Below, piece by piece: positions 42,329 to 53,882 of a stretch of 64,000 bases of DNA. Numbering within the stretch: the first letter of the stretch is position 1; each line of letters starts with the position of its first letter. Under the pieces are notes generated by a model. That model was not told the origin of the DNA, did not search any database, and saw only the letters and a program-made list of their open reading frames with translations. The stretch is from positions 186,001 to 250,000 of the forward strand of contig JAIWWG010000019.1 in assembly GCA_025435555.1 (NCBI GenBank), in the 5' to 3' direction. The DNA comes from Chytriomyces cf. hyalinus JEL632 (Eukaryota > Chytridiomycota > Chytridiomycetes > Chytridiales > Chytriomycetaceae). Position numbers and translations under genes: made by a program.

Positions 42329-43966
42329 TTATTGTACACGGCGTGGAGCATGGCCAGGAGTCGGTCTAATTTCATCCATTGCAGCAAAGTACTTCCTAAC
42401 TAAGAACCTTTCAGAGGCATTCAGACGTGAAACCGACCCAGGCATGGTTAAAGGATCAATATTTAAATCGTTCTGCATAAGCTTCTCGACAGCATCGCGA
42501 AACTGTTTGGATTCTGCCACCAACTCAGTCGTACCGGCAACAACTTGGTGCCCAAGACTCACAACCGTGATGTTCTGAACGCTAGATTCGACCAGCACAA
42601 GGTATTCATTCAGTTGCTTCCACACAGCCGTAAACTCGTTTCGTCCAATCAAAGGAACTGTGAAACGTGCGTCAATGTCTGCGCGCAGTTGATCTGGTAC
42701 GCGAACTGCCGCGCCTTCGGGAACAGAATGGACTCCTACTTCGTAATGGTTCGTGCTGAAAGAGGCCTCGTTTGCGAATGAGGGATACACCATCACAAGC
42801 GACTTCAAGTACATGTATTCTATCAAGTATCTGCATAAAGCTGTCAAGATATACGATCAATGAGGAAGAAAGTCAAAAAAACAGACAAACCTTTTCCAAG
42901 ACTGCCTCCACATATTTGATCTGGATCCAGGAACTTCGGGAAATTTAACCTGCTTCAAACGCCAGTCCAAATATCCAATGAACCCTCTCCAATGTTCCCC
43001 CGTGTAAACCGCACCCCATGAACTCGGCAGCTGAAATAAAAACAAATGCTCCTCCTGCGAAAGGAACTGACTGGGTCGCCAAGCGGGCGGGTTTTGAGGG
43101 TCGATTGTTGATGAGATTTCATTTAGGCGAGGTGTGTAGAGCGAGCATCCAATCACGTCTGAGTATTTTGAAGAGTTCTCAATAAGGTGACTTGTGCACC
43201 ATTGGGCGAATGTGAAGTAGAGCGGGGACAAGGAAACATCGTCTTCCAGAAAGAGCGCCAGACTGTTCGGCTTCGCCGGAGTCCAAGCCCGCAGCATCAT
43301 CTGAATAGAAAATGCGTCAGGGCTGAGCCAATCAGGTGTCAGAGAGTAAATCTATCTTCTCACGTGAGAAAGACCCAGGTGCGATTTACTTTTGAGGATC
43401 GCTATTGGGCCGTGTGTCCATCGGAATGAGCGAATCACTTCTGCAACAGCATCTAAGTATCCGGCATCCAGATGAAAGACGATCGGCACTCTACATCCAT
43501 GGGGATAGTCCGCATCTAGAATAGATTTGAGCAATCGGACGAGAGACTGCACGCGCCTCCACGCAAACACATGAAGCGTTAGATCCATATCATCGCAAGC
43601 GGACCGAATCTGCGATTTTATTTTCCGCGAGTGGGTCATCTTCGCAGCGGCAAATAAACTGAAGTTTCGGTTGGTTGAAGCGTGGCTGTCTGGGGTTTCG
43701 TCAGCGTCCGATGCTTGGATAACTTTGAATGCTCGTTGTCGATTCAGCTGCTGGCTGATTTGGATTTGGGTGAGAACCTCTGCCAAGTCCGCTGAAGTTG
43801 AGTCTGAGGCCGATTTTGACCAGCTGGCCAGGCCTGGGTAGATACTTTCGCGATGGACCACACGCATTCCTGACCGAAACCGACGCGTAATAACAAGAGA
43901 CGCAGTGAAGGAAGCAAGGACAGTTGCGAGAAACAGCGTGCAGACAGAGATGGAGATGCCCTTCAT
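42329..43966 (-). CDS. Type II membrane glycosyltransferase, GT-A fold-like
   Basis: Three exons on the minus strand: 43966-43364, 43300-42891, 42830-42329; 504 aa. A short N-terminus is followed by one hydrophobic helix (residues ~5-27, ISVCTLFLATVLASFTASL), giving the signal-anchor topology of Golgi glycosyltransferases. The luminal domain opens with DLTLHVFAWRRVQSLVRLL and PIVFHLDAGYLDAV, typical of the nucleotide-sugar fold. The metal-binding motif is LALFLEDDVSLSPLYF; an E-D-D before S-P is the arrangement known from GnT-I-like (GT13) and some GT2 enzymes. Donor and acceptor cannot be assigned. The C-terminal third (exon 3) is more variable. Junction phases agree (0, 2). Confidence 0.78.
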
Positions 43967-44124
43967 TTTGAGATTGTTTTTTACAAAAATAGCTGCGTCC
44001 AGTCATTGTCAACTCAGGGCTTCTGTCAGTGTGCCGTGAAGTGAGAATTTATTACTTCTTCTTAAATCAACGCAAAAGCAGGGTCCCACGTACACCTTGG
44101 TATGCAGATGATGCTGCAACACAA

Positions 44125-44961
44125 CTAATTCACAGGATCAGGCTCAGCCGTGGTGGCCTGTCTGCGGTACGACCGAGCCCTTCCCAGCAGTTCCGTAAAA
44201 CCCATCGCAGCCCAAGCACTCTCGGCGGGCGCGTCATGACCAACCGTAACAATTCGGTCAAATCCCTTTTGCTGTGCTTCCACCACACACACATTCAACA
44301 ATTTGCGCGTGATTCCTTTCTTCCGATAAGCCTCGAGCACACCAGCCCCTTGCAGATATGCTACTCCATGGCGGTACCGCATGGTCATGTACCCAACAGC
44401 TTCACGAGATTCGGTCAGGACAAGGTAATGTTGGTCTCCTTGTTCCCACATGTTTCTGAGCGCAACGCGCAAATGAGCAACGTATGTTCCGTCCCCGAAT
44501 TTCTCGTATCCAAACAAAGCCGATTCGATGTTGATGCGTTGTTCCCACAGCGCATCCTCCGGTGTCACTTTCGAAATCAACAGTCCCAGAGCGGGAATGT
44601 CCATCCCAGCGGCAATAGTAGGTCCTGAAATATTCTTAACGCGGAGCATACCACCCTCACTGATTTGAAACCCGAGCTTCTGCAAGAGTTCGGGAGAAGG
44701 CAGAACTGCTCCGAAAGCTTCAGCCTCAATCGAAATGGAATGCGAACATCCGTGCGTAGAAATTAGGGCGGTCAGATCTTGCTCAAGCGATGATTCGGTT
44801 GGATTTGGAGAGTCGTACTCAAACAGGATGATGGAAGTCTTCCGGATAAGCTGCAGGAAGGGTGGGCCTTGTACAAGCTTATTGGATGGATTTGCAACGC
44901 CCATTGGAATGAATTCGTCCCAGTGGCATGCCTTGACGCAGTTTGCCATGTACGTCGACAT
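44125..44961 (-). CDS. GNAT-family N-acetyltransferase
   Basis: Single-exon 278-aa protein from the ATG at 44961 (MSTYMANCVK). The frame is open further upstream to 45114, but that stretch is low in quality and contains another possible Met. The C-terminal ~130 residues form the GNAT fold: VLTESREAVGYMTMRYRHG (beta 2-4), then AGVLEAYRKKGITRKLLNV, where R-K-K-G-I-T matches the acetyl-CoA-binding Q/R-x-x-G-x-G/A loop. FDRIVTVGHDAPAESAWAAMGF is the final alpha/beta pair ending at the usual (N/A)xxxGF. The N-terminal half is unlike known domains and may hold the substrate-recognition part. Substrate unknown. It starts 720 bp from, and divergent to, the uS17 gene. Confidence 0.85.
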   Translation of the reverse strand: MSTYMANCVKACHWDEFIPMGVANPSNKLVQGPPFLQLIRKTSIILFEYDSPNPTESSLEQDLTALISTHGCSHSISIEAEAFGAVLPSPELLQKLGFQISEGGMLRVKNISGPTIAAGMDIPALGLLISKVTPEDALWEQRINIESALFGYEKFGDGTYVAHLRVALRNMWEQGDQHYLVLTESREAVGYMTMRYRHGVAYLQGAGVLEAYRKKGITRKLLNVCVVEAQQKGFDRIVTVGHDAPAESAWAAMGFTELLGRARSYRRQATTAEPDPVN

Positions 44962-45681
44962 AGTTTGTTTTTTGTTGTCATCCCCCCGTTTATGCGGGTT
45001 GTTTTTAATTGGCGTCGAATGAGTGACTGCGCCACAAAATGGAGAAAATGCAACTCCAGTGTGCACTCGTGTGGCGAAGGAGCAGGGCGATCGTTTGTCA
45101 CCATTTTTCGTCAATGTTGGCTGTCATTTGGCAGCTCGCAAAGTGAGGACTGGCCTGAAGACTGCAAACTCTCACTGAACGCTCAATGAAACTCCCAAAT
45201 AAGTAAACTCGCTTCCCTAGAGCAAGGCTAGGGCACTGTATCCCGGGAAACGCGAGAAACGCTGGATAACTGTGAGCATGTTTCAAAGCCCGCTGATGGC
45301 GGAGAAAGGAGGCATGCATGCTCAGTGAACAGTGAGAGGTTGGTTCACGCTGGTCATGGTCATGTACAAACGGAGACTTTGCTGTTGGTGACATGAATTT
45401 CTGAATATAGCTTTATCTGGTCAAGTTGAGCGTCGTTGTTCTCGCGGTACTTGTACGTGTGTTCATAATTTTTTTACGTCTCTTTTGGTAAGCGACCCTG
45501 CCCCCGACTTCCCATCCCAGCATCAGCAGCCACGACACCGTCCATGTCTTGACAGATGTGGGACCATCAAAGCATAGCGTGACATCGAAATGGGGGTCTT
45601 GATGGACGGAAGCGATGGACGAATCGATGGTCGAACCTCAACACAGCCTCGCTAAGACATGCGCATTCCCCACAGAACAAC
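44962..45681. promoter_or_regulatory. Divergent promoter region of GNAT and uS17 genes
   Basis: About 720 bp between two divergent start codons. No clear coding frame. A short CCCCACAG sequence 7-14 bp before the uS17 ATG could be the 3' end of a leader intron, which ribosomal-protein genes of fungi often have; a donor was not identified with confidence. Confidence 0.45.
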
Positions 45682-46226
45682 ATGGCCGAACAGACTGAAA
45701 GAGCCTACCAATACCAGCCTGGTGTTTTCCAAAACACCAAGCTCGCTGCCAAGAAGAAGAGCAGTGGTGCTCTCAAGAGATGGTACTGTGACGTCGGTCT
45801 TGGTTTCAAGACCCCCAAGGAAGCCATCGAAGGTACCTACATCGACAAAAAGTGCCCATTCACCTCGGGAACCATCAGCATTCGTGGAAGAATCTTGACT
45901 GGAGTCGTTGTCAGCACCAAGATGAAGAGAACTATCGTCATTCGCAGAGAGTACCTTCACTACATCCCAAAATACAACAGGTTTGTTTGAAGAATCGTTC
46001 AAAGGTGCATAAGTCGCTGAATGCATTCCACCTATTTCTCAGATACGAAAAACGTCACAAGAACCTGTCCGCTCACTTGTCCCCAGCTTTTATTGGAGTT
46101 GAGGCTGGTGACCAGGTCACCGTCGGCCAATGCCGCCCAATCTCGAAGACCGTTCGTTTCAACGTCCTCAAGGTCCAGAAGAAGATCGTGAAGGGTGCCG
46201 GTGCCAAGCAGTTCGCCAAGTTCTAA
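45682..46226 (+). CDS. RPS11: 40S ribosomal protein uS17 (S11)
   Basis: Exons 45682-45980 and 46043-46226 (62-nt intron, phase 2), 160 aa, the usual eukaryotic length. The sequence follows the eukaryotic S11 pattern throughout: [93 protein letters not shown] and [14 protein letters not shown]. The protein binds 18S rRNA in the body of the small subunit. The gene is strongly expressed in general, and its codon choice here (many GGT/GTC/AAG codons) looks more biased than that of its neighbours. Confidence 0.96.
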
Positions 46227-46584
46227 AGTCTATCGAAAAGTAAACGTGCGTGCAGTTTGAATGAGCGATCGAAGGATGCTTGCTCCCAGTTCTTCTCTCT
46301 ATTGTTCTTTCCGCAAATGTCTTTTCACGGTTGAATAATACATGACCATCAACGAAGAATTGTAACTCACATGAGCTTGGTTCAATGAATTGATAAGGGA
46401 GAAACGACTGTGAAAAGCGATCACGTACATTCAACAGTATAACATATAAAGTGCACTTCTTCGGCGAAGCCATCGGCCACAGATATGGTGTTGAATCTTG
46501 GTATCCACTTGAAATATTCTGAAGAAAGGGCTTGGTTCTAGAATAGTTAAACGCGAAACCCCAAAGCAAGAAGCATAACCTCAG
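46227..46584. other. Short intergenic region
   Basis: About 360 bp holding the uS17 3' UTR (AATAATACATG at 46335) and the promoter of the next plus-strand gene. No further feature seen. Confidence 0.5.
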
Positions 46585-49407
46585 ATGGAAGGCAACGGTC
46601 ATGAATCAACAGGAGGTCTACCAAAACTCACGCTGCCAGAAGCTGAAAGAGAGAAACATGGCTCAACACAATTGAAGACTGGATCAACCGGGGCCAGTTC
46701 AAGCTCTGCGAGACTTGGCGTAGAGATCACTCCGCTTCTTCTTACCCGGTCCAGGTCAGCGTCTCATCCTTTAGAATCAGCGTCACCGGCAAGAAGCATT
46801 TCGATGCGGTTGTTGTCGACAAAACATCGAGCAAAGACGAGCGCAAGTTCTGACAGAAACTTCGACGCGCAATCGGCCAGCCCAGATGCCAAGGAGACCC
46901 CCTGCAAGCTTTTGGCATCCTCCAAATCAAAACTATCAACCGAACACCGAACAACAGATTCCCCCTTTACATCAAAAAAGCAGTTTCCTCACTTGGCGTC
47001 GACAGGATCTTTGAACAAGTTTAACTCGATCGCACCTACTCCGCCGTCACCACGAACTTCGCAATCAGGCGCATGTAGGCCAACAACGAAAGGGAATGAT
47101 TCACAAGAGTCTCCGAGATTCGTCAACTTGCAAAAAAACTTGATGAGAAAGCTGGTTCGAGCTGACTCAGGCAGTCAGTTTCCTCAGGTCGGGTCCAACT
47201 CAGACTTGGGGAATTCGAGCGGGAACAAGTCGAGCACGAGCTCCTTGGGCAGACTAGACAGCGCCAGTTCAAACGTTTCTCGAAATTCGGCGAAAGGTGT
47301 TTCTTCAATAGGCAGGGAAAACTCAAATGCGGTCAAGAAAACTCGTGAGATTTCTCTTTTTTGGTTTGACGCTGTTGATCACAAGGTTTGAAGTTTCGAA
47401 ACTTTTCAGGAGATCCTTCCGCGGCAACTGCTCCGCTTTCTTCTAACGCGTCTTTGAAACCAAAATACCTCCCACCTTTACAGCAAAAGCCTGCAGCGAA
47501 ACCACCGGCAGAATGCGAAACTCAAAGGGCACCCGATCGAGTGTCGCCCAATTCTTCCGATTCCCGGATTCAACCTCAAGAGGAAGGATCCGGCCAGATT
47601 ACTGCTGGCAAGATTGGGGCAGCTGTAGGCTCTATTGCTGGTTTATTTCGGGACATTACTCATCGGCGGCCGTCCGATGCTCATCTGAACAACCAATCTG
47701 GCCCAAAGATGTACAACTCTATTCGAGGCACATTGAAGTATGGTAGGTAGAACATTCGTTTACATAAAAAGAAGAATGAACCATAACTGTCGTTTCAGTC
47801 GAAAAAAGCGTCACAGAAAGTTTCCAATCTATCAAAAACCAGACTCACTCGGTTTTCTCCCAAATGATGTCAACTCATTCCGTGACTGGATCTTCGCACA
47901 CGTCATCGAGAGTCATTCGCGAGGAAATGGAAGGGCCGATCTCTGAGCAGCCTGAATTTCCTGTGAGCCTGGCAAAAACCCAGAAAGAATACACAGTCAA
48001 AACAGGCCCTGGCGCTGGCTCGCTTGAAGGGACATTAACAGAACATGAGCAGAAGTTGATGGACTTTATTGGTCAATTTGATGAGAGTGCGAGTGAGTTT
48101 TGCTCGCCTTGCCGTAAAAAATACCTCTCTGAATCCTTTTTCGTGCAGGAATTTTGGCAGAATGCAGGTCCATTTCAAGCCTTAAAAAAGCTGCGCCACA
48201 ATCGACAAGGGAACTGGAAAAGATGTTTCTCAAAGGTAAACGCGGTTAATCGCCTTCTGCGACGGACAAACACATAACCTCAGGAACCAGACTATTCGTT
48301 CCTCGACGACCGGTTCTCAAGCATACTGACTAATCACATCAACAATCTCAGTCGCGATCTGAACCAATACCAACGCGCCGCTGTTCATAAAGTTGAATGG
48401 CTGCAGTTGAACCAAATGATTCGGAACTTCTTACTGCTGCACCAGTCCCTGTACCCTTCCAACACGATTATTGACGCAAATATGTCGAAAACTATTCTTA
48501 AGCATGGTCTGGCAGCCTTTAGGTTTTTTAACGGCGTCCAATAACACAATACATACGCAGTGACTGGAACCGTCGATGCAGACATCACCGCCTTGGCTGA
48601 GGATATCAAAAAAGCCATGATCAACTGGCCGCATGCACAATTTTTGCGTTTGAAAATGAATTTGCGGCATCTGGAGAGGTTTGGGTTGATGTTTAGAGCA
48701 CGGCTCATTCCAGGCACTCACTCGGACTATTAAGGCTCTGTCGCTGTATGGACGACTTTTCGGACACACTCTTTCGTCCCATGTCCATCCTCTTCGCGCC
48801 GCTGCTTATGAAAAACGGTCCACCGCAATTGAGCTTTCAAATCAAAGGCATAGAACCATCGGCATCTCCACTGCCCCAAACTAAAATCACCTCTCCGTCA
48901 ATACTAATGTCGCAAGAATCCATTACCCTGCCCAAACCATCTCCACCAGCATGTGTGAGTCCAAATATCCTATCAAGCGCCAAAGAAGCGGAGGAAGACG
49001 AGGACGCAGAAGAAGATGCATTACTGGAGCTTGAATTCGACCGATGGAATCGCGCCAAAGCGCAAGGTAGGCGCATGACGAAGTTTGCTGATGTGATTGC
49101 CAAAATGGTGGACAGTAAAAAGAAAGAGCCTGCCAAGCCCGCCCCAAGAGCAGCATTGCGGTGGCGTGACTTACGGGTTAAGATACGAGACATGGGGCCA
49201 CAGAAAATGGAACGGGTGATTGAAAGGAGTGTACGGCGAGCGGCAGAACAAACTGTGAGGAAAGGGTTGGCTGGGTTGGCGTTTTCTGAGCAGATCACGC
49301 AGGAAGCACTGGGTGCGAAGATGTTTGTTGAGCAAGGGTGCCAAACCGCGGCAGCGAGCGGGCTAGAGATGATTCTTAGACACTTGGATGCAATATTTAA
49401 GGTGTAA
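46585..49407 (+). CDS. Ser-rich protein with RhoGAP-like C-terminal helices
   Basis: Seven exons: 46585-47344, 47410-47742, 47799-48092, 48149-48235, 48291-48506, 48561-48678, 48735-49407; 826 aa. The N-terminal ~370 residues are Ser/Lys/Pro-rich and disordered. A helical middle part (EHEQKLMDFIGQFDESA, HKVEWLQLNQMIRNFLLLH) follows. Joined across the 56-nt intron before 48735 the sequence reads LRLKMNLRHLER-LCRCMDDFSDTLF-RPMSILFAPLLM. This is the pattern of the last two conserved helices of RhoGAP domains (L..L..HL.RV....N.M....LA.vF.P.LL). The Arg-finger region (GIYRxSG) was not found, so GAP activity is doubtful. The end is acidic, then basic and helical (EAEEDEDAEEDALLELEFD). Junctions 5 to 7 are the least certain; the model is phase-consistent. 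Confidence 0.62.
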
Positions 49408-49727
49408 AATGGATTTGGTGCTTGATAAACGGAACTGCAAGTACGCGTTCCTTGTAGAAACATGGAAGATGTGTAAAAACTTTCTCTGTGTTTTAAAGTG
49501 AGGTCATCGTTACCCTGCTTGAAAGCCCGCATGAAAAATGCAACGGACGTGGTAATGCTATAATCTGGGCGCCAGCATTCTCGGTGCAGCCTGAGCAGTT
49601 GTCCTGAACAGAATGCGCGCACTGGAAGATGAATTGGCAATTTTTTTGTTTTTTTTTATCCATAGAAAAAGGTGAACTGGCAACTACGAAACCACCTCGC
49701 AGTGCCTAATCCGCCATTCCCTCGCAG
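49408..49727. other. Short intergenic region
   Basis: About 320 bp between tandem plus-strand genes, with a T-run (TTTTTTTGTTTTTTTTT near 49640) and no supported gene. Confidence 0.5.
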
Positions 49728-51774
49728 ATGTCTCACGACCACGTGGATTTCCACAACCACAACCCAACGCTTACGGAGCAGCGAATGTGAGGAATATCCA
49801 ATGTTGCCCTAGAAACCTGACCCACATTCTGAACCTGGTTTTCCCAGTCTCTGCGCATCATGTGGAACCGTTATCGCACCGAACCCGGCAAACATGTGCA
49901 TCAATTGCATCCGCAGTGACGTAGATATTACCGAGGGTATCCCGAAACAGGCAACAATTCACTACTGCAAGGGTTGTGATAGGTACTTCACTGCCCCTTG
50001 CACCGGGACTTCGCTCAGCTTCTGAAAAACTTCGAATAACAACTAGATATCTTCAACCTCCCAATGTATGGGTGGTAGCTGAACTCGAAAGTAAGGAGCT
50101 CTTGACCTTGTGTCTGAAAAAGCTTCGAGGTCTTTCGAAAGTGCGACTGGTGGATGCTGGGTTCATTTGGACGGAACCTCACTCTAGGAGAGTGAAAGTG
50201 AAGTTGACCATCCAGAAGGAGGTGTGTGTTCTTTGCCGCAGCACATCTGATGAATGTTTGATTCACACTCCTCTTTCCAATGACAGGTCTTTGCCAATAC
50301 TATTCTTCAGCAAGTATTCGTTGTTGAGTACATGGTGAGCACTCAGCAGTGTGAGGAATGTACACGAGTTGCCGCGCAGCTCACGTGGAAAGCTGTCGTT
50401 CAAGTCCGCCAAAAGGTTTCCCACAAGAGAACGTTCTTGTGGTGACTATTAATTGCATTCGAATGCTTCGCCGAAATATGTATCTAATAATTTGGTTTTC
50501 GCGCTCAGGCTGGAGCAAGTTATTCTGAAACACAATGCGCATCAAAACACAACAAACATCAAAGAAGCAAAAGACGGAATTGATTTCTACTACACTTCAC
50601 GATCCCACGCGATTCGCATGGTGGAGTTCTTACAATCAGTTGTCCCTGCCAAGTTGAAGACTTCCGAACAGCTCATTTCTCAAGATATCCACAGTGGAAC
50701 GGCAAACTACAAGTTTTCGTATTCTTTGGAAATTGTCCCTATCTGCAAGGTTTGTTGCTGTCTCATTTTGTTTCGTTCTTTTTTTTTTTTACCAACTATT
50801 CTGATTGGTTTCCTTATCATGCCAGGACGACTTGTTTGTACTTCCAACTAAAGTGGCGAAATCACTTTCGGATATTAGTCCCCTTGTGTTATGTAGCCGT
50901 GTTAGCAATTCATTATCAGTCCTGGACCCGAACACCCTGAAGAGTAATAGTATTTTTTTTTGGTGTGGGAAGACATGAGAGGCTTACTATTTCCCAGTTT
51001 CTGACATGCGCAACACGGTTTACTGGGATAACCCGTGTATCGCACTCAGCGGTATCACTGATTTAGTGGAATTCTACGTGATTGATATTCAACACGAACG
51101 TGTTCACAACGGTCGTTTCGGTCTTGCAACCGCAGAAATCTCACGATCCAAAGACTTGAGTCAAACTTTCTTGGTGCGCACACACTTGGGAAACATTCTG
51201 AGGCCCGGAGATCATGTTCTCGGATACGATTTGCGCAATGCAAACTTCAACGACGAAAACTGGGATAAATTCATCAGCAAAAAGAATGCAGTTCCAGACA
51301 TTGTGTTGGTGCGTAAAAGTTACCCGAACGCGCGTAAGAAGCTCAAGGGAAGAAACTGGAAGCTCAAGACGATTACTGTTGAGGAAGAGGTTGAGGCTAT
51401 GGGCAAAAGCAAAGCGGAGAAGGCGAAGGCAGATCAAGATTATGAATTGTTCTTGAGAGATATTGAAGAGGATCCCGAATTGCGTGGGATGATGAACTTG
51501 TACAAGCGTGAGTCGTGATGCTGGTTATACCCACGTGTATCTACTCACAGCTTTAATCTCTTTGACAGAACCAACCAAACAAAGTGCTCATGATGCAAGT
51601 GGAGATGCAATGCAATATGGCGACGATTCCGAGGAGGAACCGGAGGAAGACTTCCCGGAAATCAATGAGGACGAGCTTTTGGAGGAGTTGATGGATGGGA
51701 TGGCGATTGGAGATGAGGGCGACGCTGGCAGTGAAAGAGCTGACGCAGACGCAGAAGAAGAGGAAATGGAGTAA
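49728..51774 (+). CDS. NMD3: 60S ribosomal export adaptor NMD3
   Basis: Adaptor that binds late pre-60S subunits and links them to the Crm1 exportin. Eight exons: 49728-49786, 49848-49982, 50047-50221, 50287-50441, 50509-50749, 50826-50943, 50998-51507, 51569-51774; 532 aa. The N-terminal zinc-binding module has repeated C-x2-C pairs: ILCASCGTVIAPNPANMCINC, YCKGCDRYLQPP and, later, CEECTR. NMD3-specific blocks follow: ESKELLTLCLKKLRGLSKV, FIWTEPHSRRVKVKLTIQKEV, LEQVILKHNAH, YYTSRSHAIRMVEFL and ANYKFSYSLEIVPICK. The C-terminal acidic/Glu-rich region with EDELLEELMDGMAIG resembles the Leu-rich nuclear export signal area of the family. The exon 6 donor (AAG A|GTAATA) and exon 8 acceptor fix the frame into this tail. 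Confidence 0.93.
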
Positions 51775-51875
51775 TGGTGAAAGGATACGTAACTAAAGAT
51801 TAAAGTTTGAGAGTCCAAGCATTTTGAAGTAATGTTTGAGTCAATATATTTCAAAACTTCACAGAAGCTGGGACG

Positions 51876-53263
51876 ATGGCACCCATCTCACTCTTGCTCC
51901 TCGCTGCAGCGGCAATTTCAGCACCACTCATTCGGCGGAGCGGACCCGCACCTGAGCTATACTACAAAAATTCGAACGGCGCCGGAGCCGGCGCAAACAA
52001 CCGCGCCGCTTTCCCACAACCTGCGCGCCACTTTTCTTCCAACAACGGCGCATTCAACTACGCCGGTCAGCAGCAAAGCGTCTATGGCGCGTGCTCGGCA
52101 CCCGCAGTTCGCAGAGAGTGGCGCGCGCTTTCGCAAGACGCGCAGCGCAGCTATCTCGACGCTGTCGTTTGTCTGATGCGAACACCGTCGCTGCTTACAA
52201 ATCTTTCGTCAGTTTCGCGTTCTGTTTTTGAAGACTTTTCCTACACCCATTTCTCTGTTGTCTCCCAGGTCCATGGGACTGTATGTATCCTTGCTCCTTT
52301 TTGAGATGTTATCAACCGAAATGCACGGAACTTCAAATCTAATTCTTCAATGCGAACTTCAAGGCTCAATTTCTACCGTGGCACCGGACGTTGATTTTGT
52401 TATTTGAATTTGCGCTGCAGGATTTTTGCGATTACAAAGGAACGCTACCGTAAGGCAAATACTCTCTTCATGGGAAGTTGGATGTTAAAAGTTATTGCAT
52501 TGCAGGTACTGGGACTGGACAAAAGACGCGAGCGCAATGCATAAATCTCCGGTCCTTTCTGATTCGGCATTCGGTGGCAACGGAAATGGCGGAACCCCAA
52601 CTTGCGTGCAAAATGGTCGATTTTCGTCGGCGACTGTGTTGATGGGACACTCTTCTCCGCAATGCTTGACGCGCAGATTTGACGACGCGAATGGTATGCA
52701 AGCAGCTCAGTATACGGGGGATGTTGTTCGGGCACTCGTTCAAAATGGTGGGAGGTGGGAATTTTTTTACCCACGTATTTATTCGGGACCGCACTCTGCA
52801 GTTCATAATGGAATAGGTACTTGACTTATTTCGCTATCTCACTTTTTTTCTTTTTTTCTATTTTTTTTTTGGGTTGTCAAATCTAAAGTGCAACTGCTTC
52901 AAATTAGGTGGTGACTTTGCGAATCCACCAGCTGCTGGAAACGGTAACAGAAACTTTCAGCATCTCATTGAACGTCGGTACTAAATAGTTCACTCTGTTG
53001 CAGACCCACTCTTTTTTATACATCATGCAATGATCGACAAAATTTGGAATGATTGGCAAGATGAAAATCCTCAGCTGGCCAATGCATACTCTGGAAATAT
53101 GGACTCTATGAACCCAAACGGAAATGAGGCTAAACTCACTGACTTTTTGGTGGATTTGCCACCAGGGGGTCCAACAAACGGATTCACCCTGATGCCAGCA
53201 ATTCAGGTGCAAGAGACAATTTGGAGCGATGGAGGTGGATGGTTTTGCTATATTTATGAATAA
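51876..53263 (+). CDS. Secreted tyrosinase (type-3 copper monooxygenase)
   Basis: Exons 51876-52280, 52364-52449, 52506-52816, 52908-52943 and 53004-53263 give 365 aa. A signal peptide is clear (MAPISLLLLAAAAISAP). The copper-A site has its three His in DFSYTHFSVV, SQVHGT and FLPWHR. The copper-B site has GPHSAVHNGIGG (H-x3-H) and DPLFFIHHAMIDKIW. The central PYWDWTKDA block is also present. Tyrosinases oxidise phenols to quinones for melanin or wall and sporangium cross-linking. The protein is short and has no C-terminal lid domain, as in other secreted fungal and bacterial small forms. Acceptor AAG at 52361-52363 is less usual but is fixed by AQFLPWHR. It follows NMD3 on the same strand after 101 bp. 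Confidence 0.92.
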
Positions 53264-53882
53264 AGTGATGGTATTATATACCAAATCTGCCAATCCTCGT
53301 GCAGCAAATCCAGTCTCCGTATACTTCCATTGAGATTTCAACGTCCGATGAGAGTGACCGCGCTCAGAACACTTGCTTTGTTCGGTGTGAACATTTGTGC
53401 AGGACAGTCCGTGAGGAAGGGTAGGCTCCACAGAAGCCAGCACAGGTTGTAGCTTTTTGGTCTGCCTATCAAGGGAGACAGTTCATCTGCTGCGAGTTTC
53501 ATTTTGTTTGCAATATCCAAAATGTTTGGTTCTTCGTTTCAGATGCGCGCCACACGCGAGAAATTCATTCCTTTCCATAATCAGATACTGCTGGTGCAGT
53601 TTAATTGGGGAAAGAGATGCAGTTTGGGGACAGCGGGATGATTGTGGGAGCAAACATTTATATGGTTGGTTTCACGCTCAGTTTTGATAAAGGTAATTGG
53701 GATTGAGAGGGCAAAGAGTATTACTGAAAAGTATAAAAAACAGACAAGGCAATAGAGAGAGAAGAGAAGTGTCCCTGACAAATAATGTGAACCGTGTTCA
53801 AATGAAAGATTATAATTATAACACAAAAAAATACAATGCATATGACGACTTTTCAAACTCACTAAGCCTCCTTAACTCCCTT
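53264..53882. other. Convergent intergenic region
   Basis: About 620 bp between the tyrosinase 3' end (plus) and the zinc-cluster regulator 3' end (minus). Short AT-rich frames only; nothing recognisable. Confidence 0.5.

Noticed and set aside
48748-49407. Independent short gene with its own ATG at 48748
   Set aside because: A 56-nt intron places it in phase with the upstream exons and completes a RhoGAP-like helix pair; no promoter space is available.
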